A DNA stretch of 60,554 nucleotides from Acidobacteriota bacterium (GCA_018001935.1 JAGNHB010000034.1:1-60554), one strand, 5' to 3'. Counted from the stretch's first letter, positions 25,998 to 33,750 are shown. The notes: generated by a model not told the origin, from the letters alone. Numbers and translations are program-made.

Positions 25998-27005
25998 ATG
26001 AGCTCGACTCCGACAGCTTCCGCCGGGCCCCGGGTCAACTACCTGCGCGTCTCCGTGACGGACCGCTGCAATTTCCGTTGCCAGTACTGCATGCCGCCGG
26101 AAGGGGTCCCCGCCCTTCGGCACGAGGACGTCCTCCGTTACGAGGAGATCCTGCGGATCGCCCGTCTGGCCCTGCGCCTCGGGGTCGACAAGTTCCGGGT
26201 CACCGGCGGCGAGCCCCTGGTCCGGAAGGGGATCGTGGGGTTCGTGCAGTCCCTCGGGGAGGTGGGCGGGGTCCGCGATCTGGGCATGACCACCAACGGC
26301 GCGCTCCTCGCCCGCTTCGCCGGCCCCCTGCGCGACGCCGGGCTGAGGAGGGTCAACGTGAGCCTCGACACCCTCCGGCCCGAGCGGTTCCGCGACCTGA
26401 CCCGGGGAGGCCGGCTGGAGGACACCCTGGAGGGGGTCCGGGAGGCGGCGCGCGCCGGGCTGGTTCCCGTCAAGCTCAACGTGGTGCTGCTGAGGGGCTT
26501 CAACGACGACGAGGTGCCCGACTTCGCCGCGCTGGCGTGCCGGGAGGACGTCCAGGTCCGCTTCATCGAGTTCATGCCGGTGGGCGAGGCGGGGAACCAG
26601 CGGGGGGCGGGGGAGCGCAGCGTCCCCAACGGGGAGGTGATGGCGGCGATCGCGGCGCGCTACGCTCTCGAAGGCCCCGAGGAGGGCCCCGGCGACACGT
26701 CGACCGCCCGCACCTACCGCCTCCCGGGGGGGCGGGGAAAGGTGGGTTTCATCAGCCCGCTGTCCAGCCACTTCTGCGCCTGGTGCAACCGGCTCCGCCT
26801 GACCCCGGACGGCCGGTTGCGGGCGTGCCTTCTTCACGACGGCGACATCGACCTCCGCGCTCTGCTGCGGGGAGGGGCTTCCGACGACGGCCTCCTGGCG
26901 GCCCTGCGGGAGGCCGTGGCCCACAAGCACCGGATCGTCGACGGGTTTCGGGCGGGGTCCTGCCTCCGGAAGTGCACGTCCAGCATGTCCCGGATCGGGG
27001 GCTGA
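25998..27005 (+). CDS. moaA: GTP 3',8-cyclase MoaA (molybdenum cofactor biosynthesis)
   Basis: 335 residues from the ATG at 25998. Radical SAM cluster CNFRCQYC; the TGGEPLVRKG motif; the second cluster at CAWCNRLRLTPDGRLRACL plus a later Cys; and the C-terminal double glycine (MSRIGG) needed for MoaA function. With MoaC it converts GTP to cyclic pyranopterin phosphate. It is followed 2 bases later by tungstate/molybdate transporter genes, a logical pairing of cofactor synthesis and metal uptake. MoaC and later-step genes are not in the window. Confidence 0.96.
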   Translation: MSSTPTASAGPRVNYLRVSVTDRCNFRCQYCMPPEGVPALRHEDVLRYEEILRIARLALRLGVDKFRVTGGEPLVRKGIVGFVQSLGEVGGVRDLGMTTNGALLARFAGPLRDAGLRRVNVSLDTLRPERFRDLTRGGRLEDTLEGVREAARAGLVPVKLNVVLLRGFNDDEVPDFAALACREDVQVRFIEFMPVGEAGNQRGAGERSVPNGEVMAAIAARYALEGPEEGPGDTSTARTYRLPGGRGKVGFISPLSSHFCAWCNRLRLTPDGRLRACLLHDGDIDLRALLRGGASDDGLLAALREAVAHKHRIVDGFRAGSCLRKCTSSMSRIGG

Positions 27006-27007
27006 GC

Positions 27008-27721
27008 ATGGATTTCCTGCTGGGCGCCCTCCGGGAGGCCTTCCGACTGCTGACGTCCGCGGACCCGGACCTCTGGTCGGCCGTCCGGATCTCCCTGACG
27101 GTGAGCCTGGCGGCCATCCTGCTGTCCGCCTCCCTCTGCGTTCCCCTGGCCTGGGGGCTCGTCAACGGGCGCTTCCCCGGCCGGCGGGTGCTGCTGTCGG
27201 TTTTTCAGACCCTCATGGCCGTCCCGACGGTGGTGGTGGGGCTCTTCACCTTCACGCTCCTGAGCCGCCAAGGGCCCCTGGGCACGCTGGACCTGCTCTT
27301 CACGCCGACGGCCATGACCCTTGCCGAGACCTTCCTGGTGACCCCGCTGATGGTCTCCCTGGCGGCTTCCGCCTTCGCCCAGATCGACGCCCGCTTCGGG
27401 GAGGAGGCCTGGTCGCTGGGCGTCCGCGGGCCCCGCCGCCTGGCCCTGATGCTCAACGAGGCGAGAGGGGCGCTGGCGGTGGCCGTGTTCACGGGCCTGG
27501 GGCGGGCGATCTCCGAGGTGGGTTGCGCCATGATGGTGGGCGGCAACATCCGCGGCATCACCCGCAACATCACCACCACCATCGCCCTCGAGACGTCCAA
27601 GGGCGAGTTCGCCCTGGGCCTGGCCCTCGGGATCGTCCTCCTGGTCGTCGCCCTGCTGCTCAACGTCGCCGTTCGCCTCGTCGCGCGCGGCGGGGGGAGG
27701 GGTGCGTGGAAATCCGCCTGA
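27008..27721 (+). CDS. tupB: Tungstate/molybdate ABC transporter permease (TupB-like)
   Basis: 237 residues, starting 2 bases after the moaA stop. About five membrane helices are visible (SLAAILLSASLCVPLAWGLV, LMAVPTVVVGLFTFTLL, the last ALGLALGIVLLVVALLLNVAV). The permease EAA-type loop reads EEAWSLGVRGPRRLALML, and GRAISEVGCAMMVGGNI is the conserved segment typical of TupB. It pairs with the ATPase gene that overlaps its end by 16 bases. No TupA substrate-binding gene follows or precedes it. Confidence 0.9.
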   Translation: MDFLLGALREAFRLLTSADPDLWSAVRISLTVSLAAILLSASLCVPLAWGLVNGRFPGRRVLLSVFQTLMAVPTVVVGLFTFTLLSRQGPLGTLDLLFTPTAMTLAETFLVTPLMVSLAASAFAQIDARFGEEAWSLGVRGPRRLALMLNEARGALAVAVFTGLGRAISEVGCAMMVGGNIRGITRNITTTIALETSKGEFALGLALGIVLLVVALLLNVAVRLVARGGGRGAWKSA

Positions 27722-28707
27722 ACGACGTGATGATCCGCCGCGATGGCCGGGACCTTTTCCGGGTGGAGCGCCTGCGCCTCGAGCCGGGGTGTGCGGTGGC
27801 GGTCCTCGGGGAGAACGGGACGGGGAAGACCACCTTCCTGAGGGTCCTGGCCGGCCTCTCGGCCGACTTCACCGGGGAGGTCCTCTACGACGGCGAGCCG
27901 CACGGGGCCTACTTCTCCCCCGGCAACCGACCCTCCCGGGTCCTCCTGCTCCAGCAGAACCCGGTCATGTTCCGGATGGGGGTCGCGGCGAACCTCGTGC
28001 TGGGGGCGCCGGCGGCCGGCCTGTCGCGGGAGGATGCCTTGAAGCGGGCGGGGAAGGTCCTGGAGTCCCTTCGGATCGGACACCTCGCGTCGCGTCCGGC
28101 CCCCCGGCTGTCGGGGGGGGAGACCCGACTGGCCGCCCTGGCCAGGGCCCTTCTGCCGGAACCGGAGGTCCTGCTGCTGGACGAGCCCCTGGCCGGCATC
28201 GACGAGGACAACCGCAACCGCGTCGAAACGGCCCTCCGGGCGCGGGGAGCGGAACCGGGGCGGACCACCCTCTTCTCCACGCACCGGGAGGAGGAGGCCC
28301 TGCGGCTTGCCGATCGTCTCTACCGCATCCTGGACGGCCGCCTGGCGGAGTATCACCCCGTCAACGTGTTCCGGGGGGAGTCCTCCCGCCGGGACGACGG
28401 CTGGTTCTTCCGCTCCGGGGCCCTCGAGATCGAGATGACCCCACCCGAGGGGAGCCCTTCCATGGTCCACGTCCCGCCGGGGGAGATCGTGCTGGCGGAG
28501 GCGGCGGTGGCCACGAGCGCCCGCAACCGGCTGCAGGGCACGGTGGTGTCCATCGTGCTGGCCGGTTCCGACGCGGACGTGACCCTGGACTGCAGCGGGG
28601 CCGCCCTCACGGCCCGCATCTCCCTCCGCTCGCTCCGGGAGCGCGGCTGGGGCGTCGGCGACCGGTTGATCGCCGCCTTCAAGGTCCACGCCGTCCGTCC
28701 GCTCTGA
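27706..28707 (+). CDS. tupC: Tungstate/molybdate ABC transporter ATP-binding protein (TupC-like) with C-terminal TOBE domain
   Basis: 333 residues, started by GTG at 27706, with a G-rich AGG-containing ribosome site inside the end of tupB. Walker A GENGTGKTT, signature LSGGETRLAALARAL, Walker B VLLLDEPLAG and the switch His in FSTHREEE show a complete ATPase. Residues about 270-333 (NRLQGTVVSIVLAGSDADVTL ... ISLRSLRERGWGVGDRLIAAF) form a MOP/TOBE domain, which binds oxyanions in molybdate transporters and may sense intracellular tungstate or molybdate. The gene closes the moaA-tupB-tupC run. Confidence 0.92.
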   Translation: MEIRLNDVMIRRDGRDLFRVERLRLEPGCAVAVLGENGTGKTTFLRVLAGLSADFTGEVLYDGEPHGAYFSPGNRPSRVLLLQQNPVMFRMGVAANLVLGAPAAGLSREDALKRAGKVLESLRIGHLASRPAPRLSGGETRLAALARALLPEPEVLLLDEPLAGIDEDNRNRVETALRARGAEPGRTTLFSTHREEEALRLADRLYRILDGRLAEYHPVNVFRGESSRRDDGWFFRSGALEIEMTPPEGSPSMVHVPPGEIVLAEAAVATSARNRLQGTVVSIVLAGSDADVTLDCSGAALTARISLRSLRERGWGVGDRLIAAFKVHAVRPL

Positions 28708-28939
28708 GAAGGCGCCCCCGCCGGGAGGGCCTCCCCGATGCGTTCCCGCGTATTTTGTCCAACCTTGACGGTGATTCTTCCCGGTTTCAGGGGGGGATTT
28801 CTCCGATACCCCGGAACAGGGGATTTATACATTGGCAATTAAGGGAATTCGGGGAGGGGCGGGATTTCACGCGGTCCCAGGCCTCCCCGGTTGCGCCGTC
28901 GCGAAACGGGGGACGGGCAGGCGGGCGGGGCGGGAAAAG

Positions 28940-28966
28940 ACAGGATGGACAGGATTTACAGGATTA
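28940..28966. repeat. Triple 9-bp repeat ACAGGATNN
   Basis: ACAGGATGG, ACAGGATTT and ACAGGATTA follow one another without interruption, just before the GACCCC hairpin cluster. Confidence 0.7.
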
Positions 28967-29003
28967 ACGCGATACGCCTCCGACCCCGAAGGGGTCAAAC
29001 GTG

Positions 29004-29160
29004 TTGAGCCCGCAAAAAAGTCGCGAAAGGGAGATTTCCCGCGAATCACACGAATATACGCGAATTTATAACACGAATAATATCTATTGATTGTTGATTT
29101 CTGATTCGCGTTCATTCGCGTGATTCGCGGGTAAAATGCGACTGTTTGCGGGGGTGTCAA
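29004..29160. repeat. Palindromic ~150-bp element, copy D (GCGAATCACACGAA arms)
   Basis: Begins TTGAGCCCGCAAAAAAGTCGC and ends GCGACTGTTTGCGGGGGTGTCAA. The arms are CCCGCGAATCACACGAA and TTCGCGTGATTCGCGGG, enclosing a loop with ATTGTTGATTTCTG, similar to the loop of copy A. It is flanked on both sides by ACGTG (or TCAAACGTG, counting the terminal TCAA), and its removal would restore a normal GACCCC unit. Confidence 0.88.
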
Positions 29161-29322
29161 ACGTGAATAGAAAGGGGCGACAAGCAACACCCCGACCCCG
29201 AAGGGGTCGATCGTGAATAGAACACGACGAGGACCGACCCCCCCGACCCCGAAGGGGTCGAACGTGAATAGGAAAAGGCGCCAAGCGATCGACCCGACCC
29301 CGAAGGGGTCGAATGTGCGTAG

Positions 29323-29383
29323 CGGGGGCGGCGGGGTCGCCGTCCAATCGACCAGAAACCGCATTTCGCAACCTCTTTTTTCT
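29323..29383. repeat. GGGGTCGCCGTCC segment, also found at 33431-33488
   Basis: GCGGGGTCGCCGTCCAATCG followed by ACCAGAAACCGCATTTCGCAACCT lies at the centre of the mirrored hairpin cluster. A diverged copy (CCGTCCATTCGACCATGAACC) ends the DUF418 coding region. Confidence 0.75.
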
Positions 29384-29901
29384 TGGCATGTTGCGAATTT
29401 GTTTCTGGAGAGAGGGCGATTCAAATTCGACCCCTTCGGGGTCGGGGGGGTGGAAGGGCGTTTTTTCTATTCACGTTCGACCCCTTCGGGGTCGGACGGC
29501 GGGGTGGCGCGCACATTCTATTCACGTTCGACCCCTTCGGGGTCAGGCGGTGTGTGTGGCTCTCTTCCATTCACCTTCGACCTCCTCCGGGGGGGCGGGG
29601 GGACGGCGGCGTGCCCCGCCGCGCCGCTCCGGCGGCCTGCGCGGTCCGGGGAAAGCGGCGCTCCGGAAGCCCGGGCCCCCGCCCACTTTCGTCTTGACAG
29701 CCTCCCGCCTCCCCGGCACAATCAAGGTGAGGCAAACGGGATGGGGCCGCAAGAAGTACCCTCACCCTCCGGGTGATGTCTCAGAAAAAGTCCTTGCAGA
29801 CGCTTTTTGTCTGCCTTCCGGTTTTTTGCGAGCCCGTCAAACTCGTTTGCACCGGCCCGGCGGAACGCCGCAAGGGATACCCGAAGCTGGAAGGAGGCCC
29901 C

Positions 29902-30390
29902 ATGAAAGTCCGGGAGATCATGAGCATCGACGTGGTGACCGTGGACCGTGACGCCACGGTGAACGACATCGCCCGCCTGATGGACCAGGGAGGGCTCAGC
30001 GGCATTCCGGTCGTGGACGGGGCGGGAAACCTGGTCGGCCTGGTGACCGAAACCGACCTGATCGTCCGTAACACCCGCCTCGAGTTGCCGGTTTTCATCC
30101 AGATCCTCGACGGCATCATCCCCCTCGAGACGCCCCGGCACTACCAGAGACGGCTCAAGCACATGCTGGGGACCGTGGCCACCGACGTCATGTCGGAAGA
30201 GGTGATCGTGGCCGAGCCCGACGACGAGGTGGAGCACCTGGCGGAGATCATGGTCCGGAAACGGTGCAACCCCGTGCCCGTGGTGGAAGACGGGAGACTC
30301 GTCGGCATCGTCAGCCGGGCCGACCTGATCCGCATGATGGCCCGGGAATTGAACACCGCTGCCGAGGAAACCGGCCCCCTCGAAACGTGA
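29902..30390 (+). CDS. CBS-domain pair protein
   Basis: 162 residues from the ATG at 29902, with AAGGAGG 7 bases upstream. Two CBS motifs: residues 1-60 (VREIMSIDVVTVDRDATVNDIARLMDQGGLSGIPVVDGAGNLVGLVTETDLI is the visible span) and about 93-150 (ATDVMSEEVIVAEPDDEVEHLAEIMVRKRCNPVPVVEDGRLVGIVSRADLIRMMAR). They form one Bateman module that usually binds adenine nucleotides. No effector domain is attached, so it would act by binding another protein. It stands alone after a long repeat region, and a short hairpin element ends 60 bases upstream. Confidence 0.92.
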   Translation: MKVREIMSIDVVTVDRDATVNDIARLMDQGGLSGIPVVDGAGNLVGLVTETDLIVRNTRLELPVFIQILDGIIPLETPRHYQRRLKHMLGTVATDVMSEEVIVAEPDDEVEHLAEIMVRKRCNPVPVVEDGRLVGIVSRADLIRMMARELNTAAEETGPLET

Positions 30391-30628
30391 CGTCCGGCGC
30401 CGTCCACCCGGCGCGGACCCCGGCGCCGACTGACCCGGCGGTGTCACGAACCCCTTTTCGCCCCTTCTCCTCTCTTTTCCCGGCGACCGCCGGGTTGTGA
30501 AAGCTGAATCAATCCGTCCCGCCGATCGTACACTCATCATGGCCCGTCGCCGCTCATCCGCCTGCCGCCACGACCAGCGGGGGGCGCGGCGTAGAACCGA
30601 CATCATCGGGAAACAGGAGGATGCTGTC

Positions 30629-32059
30629 ATGAAGAGGATTTCCGGCTGGATGGTTCCGCTGGTACTGCTGGCGGGCACGACCCTGGTGCTTGCCGATGAC
30701 GTGGCGGGGCTTCCCCTTCACGTCCAGAGACTCGGCGACACGGCCATCCGTGTCTGGCTCGGCGATCACATCTCGTCCACCGCCGTCGTGGCGATCCCCA
30801 CGGCGCAAGGGATCGTGGTGATCGACACCCTGGGCAACCCGGTCCTCGACCGGGAAGTCCGCAAGGTCATCGCCCGCGAGTTGAAAAGAAACGATTTCAA
30901 GTACCTGATCAACACTCACGACCACATCGATCACACGGGCGGGAACGGTGTCTATGCCGACTGTGTCATCATCGGTCACGAGCGTTGCGGGGACGCGGTC
31001 AAGGCCGCCCTGGAGCGACGGAAGGAAGCCCTGAAGTGGTACGAGCAGCGGCTGCCCGAGCTGGAGAAGGAAGCGGCCGCCAAGCCCGCCGACTCGCCGG
31101 AAGGGAAGCGGCTCCGCGAGGAACTCGTCGTCGACCGGCTGCTCTTTGACGCCATGAAATCCGGGGAGGTGCCGCCGGTCCCCACGAAGACCTTCACGGA
31201 CCGGATGACGCTCGACCTGGGCGACGAGAAACTGGAACTGTACTACATCGGCGGGATGCACTCGGCCTCCGACATCGCGATCTTCGTGCCCCGCCAGGGC
31301 TTGCTGATGACCGGCGACACCATGGCGGACATCTGGCTGACGGACACGCCCGGCTGCCTGCAGTCCTTCATGGTCCGCCCCGGCATCCCCCACGACTTCC
31401 CCCTCCTGCTGGAGAACTGGACCCTTCTGCTGGCGAAGAAGGACCAGATCAAGGATTACGTCCCCGGCCACTGGAACGGCGACCTGAGCGCGAAGGGGTT
31501 CGAGGACCGGGTCAACTACGTCCGGGTCCTGTGGGAGGGCATCAACCGGGACGTGAAGGCGGGGAAGGACCTCGACGCCCTGATGGCGGAATACGACCTC
31601 CGGACGAAGTTTCCCGGCCTGGTGAACAGCCCGGGGCTCATCCCCCGGGCCCACAACACCTCCCTCATGGCCATCTGGTGCCTGCTGACCGGGAGCACCT
31701 CGGCCGCGAACCGCGTGTACGAGCTGGCCTGCGCCGGGGCCGCCCCGGACGCTTTCCGGGAAGTGGTCGCGGACCGGGGGCGGAAACCCTCCAGGTACTA
31801 CTTCCTGGAGATGGAGTTCAACGCCCAGGGCTACCGGCTGCTCCAGGAGAACAAGCCGAAGGAGGCCGTCACGGTCTTCCGCCTGACCTCGGAGCTTTAC
31901 CCCGGGTCCTGGAACGCCTGGGACAGCCTGGCGGAAGGGTGCCTGAAAGCCGGAGACACCGACCAGGCGGTGAAGTTCTACGAGAAGTCGGTGGAGCTCA
32001 ACCCCAACAACCAGAACGGCAAGGACGCGCTGCAGAAAATACGGTCAGCCAGTCGCTGA
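30629..32059 (+). CDS. Exported metallo-beta-lactamase-fold hydrolase with C-terminal TPR repeats
   Basis: 476 residues; the ATG at 30629 has AGGAGG 10 bases upstream and opens a signal peptide (SGWMVPLVLLAGTTLVLA). The MBL fold shows the metal motif THDHIDHTGGN (HxHxDH), then IGGMHSASDIAIFVP, MTGDTM with the bridging Asp, and PGHWNGD with the final His. Residues about 400-476 hold two tetratricopeptide repeats (YRLLQENKPKEAVTVFRLTSELYPGS, LAEGCLKAGDTDQAVKFYEKSVELNPNNQ). Exported MBL-TPR proteins resemble alkyl sulfatase-like or quinoprotein-relay-like hydrolases, but the substrate is unknown. A pair of direct repeats follows the stop codon. Confidence 0.9.
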   Translation: MKRISGWMVPLVLLAGTTLVLADDVAGLPLHVQRLGDTAIRVWLGDHISSTAVVAIPTAQGIVVIDTLGNPVLDREVRKVIARELKRNDFKYLINTHDHIDHTGGNGVYADCVIIGHERCGDAVKAALERRKEALKWYEQRLPELEKEAAAKPADSPEGKRLREELVVDRLLFDAMKSGEVPPVPTKTFTDRMTLDLGDEKLELYYIGGMHSASDIAIFVPRQGLLMTGDTMADIWLTDTPGCLQSFMVRPGIPHDFPLLLENWTLLLAKKDQIKDYVPGHWNGDLSAKGFEDRVNYVRVLWEGINRDVKAGKDLDALMAEYDLRTKFPGLVNSPGLIPRAHNTSLMAIWCLLTGSTSAANRVYELACAGAAPDAFREVVADRGRKPSRYYFLEMEFNAQGYRLLQENKPKEAVTVFRLTSELYPGSWNAWDSLAEGCLKAGDTDQAVKFYEKSVELNPNNQNGKDALQKIRSASR

Positions 32060-32060
32060 C

Positions 32061-32192
32061 GCGGTTCCCACGGTCCGTCCCGGCCCGGGTGGAAGGCGGA
32101 TGGGCAAGTGGTGCGGGGTTTGGGTCCGCGCCGGGACGGCGCGTACGAACGTCGAGGTTCCCACGGGCCGTCCCGGCCTGGGTGGAAGGGGC
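32061..32192. repeat. Two 38-bp direct repeats between MBL and DUF418 genes
   Basis: GGTTCCCACGGTCCGTCCC...GGGTGGAAGGCG (32061-32098) and GGTTCCCACGGGCCGTCCC...GGGTGGAAGGGGC (32154-32192) are 93 bases apart. The second copy provides the GGAAGGGG ribosome site for the next gene. Confidence 0.8.
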
Positions 32193-33476
32193 ATGAGAAA
32201 GACGAACGGAGAGTACAACCCCCCGGTGACGACCTGCGGCCCGGTCAGGCCTTCGGAGCGGGTCCCGGTCCTGGACATCGTCCGGGGGTTCGCCATCTTC
32301 GGGATCCTGCTGATCAACGTCCAGTTCTACAGCCACCCCGTCCGGGCGATCTTCGACCTGCGGGGCGGCACGCTGAGCCCGACGGATGGCTGGGTTATCT
32401 CCATCACGAGCTTCCTCGTGTCCGAGAAGTTCTTCTCGATCCTGGCCCTGCTGTTCGGGATCGGCATGGCCATCACCTTCGATCGGGCCCGGGAGCGGAA
32501 CGGGCCGTTCCTGTCGCTCTATCTCCGCCGGCTGGCGGGGCTGTTCCTCATCGGGATCAGCCACGCCCTGCTGTTCTACGCCGGGGACTACATCGGCAAC
32601 TATGCCCTCCTGGGCGTCGTCCTGCTGGCCTTCTGCTACCTCCGCCCCGCCGTGGTCCTGACGGCGGGCCTGGCGGTGCTGCTGGTGCCCGTGCTCATGA
32701 TGGCGCCGTACGTTCTTCAGCGACCGGCGGCCGGCCCGCCGGCCCGGGCGGAGCAGGTCCAGAAACGGGAGAAGATGCGGCAGGAGCGCACGCGGCAGTA
32801 CATCCAGGAAAATGTGCAGGTCTACGGGCGCGGCAGCGTGACGGAGATCTTCAGGTTGCGCTATCAGGAAACGATTTCCCAGTACCAGTCCCTGCTGTAC
32901 GTCGGCTGGAAACTGCTGGCGATGCTGCTGCTGGGCCTCTGGTGCTGGAAGAAGGGCCTCGTGAGGTCGCTGAAGGAGCACCTGGGGCTGGTCCGCCGGG
33001 CGATGTGGGTTTCGCTGACTGTCGGCCTGGCGGGAAACGCCCTGAGCCTGTACGGCATCCTGTCTCCGTCCCGGGCGGGGCCTGTTCTGGGACTGCTGGA
33101 GATTTTCGGCCAGGAGATCGGGGCCCCCGCGCTGGGCCTTTTCTATGCCGCGGGGATCGTCCTGCTGCACTACGGAGGCCGCTGGAAAACCGTTCTGGGA
33201 TGGTTCGCCCCGGTGGGGCGCACGGCCATGAGCAACTACATTTTCCAGTCGGTGGTGTGCACCACCCTGTTCTACGCCTACGGCTTCGGTCTGTATTACC
33301 GGACGAGCTACGCGGTGAACCTGCTCCTGGCGGTGGCCCTGTTCGGCGCGCAGATCGTCCTCAGCCGCCTCTGGCTCCGCCGCTTCGACTACGGCCCGCT
33401 CGAGTGGCTTCTGCGGGCCTTCATGTACCGGGGGGGCGGGGTCGCCGTCCATTCGACCATGAACCGAATTTCGTAA
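32193..33476 (+). CDS. DUF418 family membrane protein
   Basis: 427 residues from the ATG at 32193. The N-terminal RVPVLDIVRGFAIFGILLINVQ, the FFSILALLFGIGMA segment and the C-terminal FAPVGRTAMSNYIFQSVVCTTLFYAYG and GPLEWLLRAFMYR motifs are typical of DUF418 (YeiB-like) proteins, with about 9-10 membrane helices. A cytoplasmic charged loop (about 178-230, EQVQKREKMRQERTRQYIQ) is prominent. Function unknown; a transport or acyl-transfer role has been suggested for relatives. The last 14 residues (GGGVAVHSTMNRIS) are encoded by an intergenic-type repeat and are probably not ancestral. The ribosome site lies in a direct repeat. Confidence 0.9.
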   Translation: MRKTNGEYNPPVTTCGPVRPSERVPVLDIVRGFAIFGILLINVQFYSHPVRAIFDLRGGTLSPTDGWVISITSFLVSEKFFSILALLFGIGMAITFDRARERNGPFLSLYLRRLAGLFLIGISHALLFYAGDYIGNYALLGVVLLAFCYLRPAVVLTAGLAVLLVPVLMMAPYVLQRPAAGPPARAEQVQKREKMRQERTRQYIQENVQVYGRGSVTEIFRLRYQETISQYQSLLYVGWKLLAMLLLGLWCWKKGLVRSLKEHLGLVRRAMWVSLTVGLAGNALSLYGILSPSRAGPVLGLLEIFGQEIGAPALGLFYAAGIVLLHYGGRWKTVLGWFAPVGRTAMSNYIFQSVVCTTLFYAYGFGLYYRTSYAVNLLLAVALFGAQIVLSRLWLRRFDYGPLEWLLRAFMYRGGGVAVHSTMNRIS

Positions 33477-33488
33477 CCTTCGCTTTCT
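33431..33488. repeat. GGGGTCGCCGTCC segment, copy at the DUF418 gene end
   Basis: GGCGGGGTCGCCGTCCATTC and the bases after it match the centre of the hairpin cluster at 29323-29383. It supplies the last codons and the TAA stop of the DUF418 gene. Confidence 0.75.
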
Positions 33489-33492
33489 GAAT

Positions 33493-33638
33493 ATGATGCG
33501 TTCGCAAAAAGCCCTTTTCTCTCACAGAGGCACGGAGGCACGGAGAAATGCAAATCGGATTATTGGAATCAACAATCCTTATGATCCTTCTCCGTGCCTC
33601 CGTGAGATCACAATCAGGACATTTCACGAGGGCATCAG
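33493..33638. repeat. Palindromic ~150-bp element, copy C (GGCACGGAG arms)
   Basis: Starts TGATGCGTTCGCAAAAAGCCC and ends ACATTTCACGAGGGCATCA. The left arm TCTCACAGAGGCACGGAGG and loop match copy B, but the right arm is shortened by one GTGCCTCT unit and the terminal bases have drifted. Just past the DUF418 stop. Confidence 0.82.
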
Positions 33639-33695
33639 TATTTATATCTATCTGAATCTATAGGAGTTGGCTGCTGTCTGGCACTTGTTCTCCTC

Positions 33696-33750
33696 CTTTG
33701 CGAGCTTGGCACCTTGGCGAGATCAGGATCCGGATCGGCTCTCGCCAAGT
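33696..33750. repeat. Truncated CTTTGCGAG hairpin element
   Basis: CTTTGCGAGCTTGGCACC and the GATCCGGAT loop match the element at 8454-8524, whose loop reads in the opposite direction. The right arm stops after CTCGCCAAG. Confidence 0.6.

Larger units (their letters stand above)
28979..29593. repeat. Mirrored cluster of GACCCCGAAGGGGTC hairpin units
   Basis: Four units read CCGACCCCGAAGGGGTC then (G)AACGTGAATAG (28979-29003, 29192-29220, 29243-29271, 29294-29322). Four inverted units read CTATTCACGTTC then GACCCCTTCGGGGTC (about 29419-29445, 29467-29495, 29517-29547, and a degenerate 29567-29593). Each unit is a 6-bp perfect stem with a 3-base loop. The two halves face each other around about 29373. 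Spacing is about 51 bases in most places. Confidence 0.9.
28708..29901. other. ~1.2-kb repeat-filled intergenic region
   Basis: No convincing gene. Contents in order: GC-rich spacer; a triple ACAGGAT 9-bp repeat (28940-28966); a GACCCCGAAGGGGTC unit interrupted by palindromic element D (29004-29160); three more units in one orientation; a central ~100-bp segment; four units in the opposite orientation; GC-rich sequence; and a short hairpin (about 29775-29841) just upstream of the CBS gene. Confidence 0.8.

Noticed and set aside
28979..29593. Possible CRISPR array
   Set aside because: Units are palindromes in two orientations with similar tails and no unique spacers of constant length; no cas genes are present.
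29084..29776. Small open frames across the hairpin cluster
   Set aside because: Their peptides are just translations of the repeats (DPFGV, RPLRGR) with no ribosome sites. Such frames arise wherever the repeat occurs.
4176..33638. Complete insertion sequences
   Set aside because: The elements are about 150 bp and contain no transposase frame, so they can only be non-autonomous.
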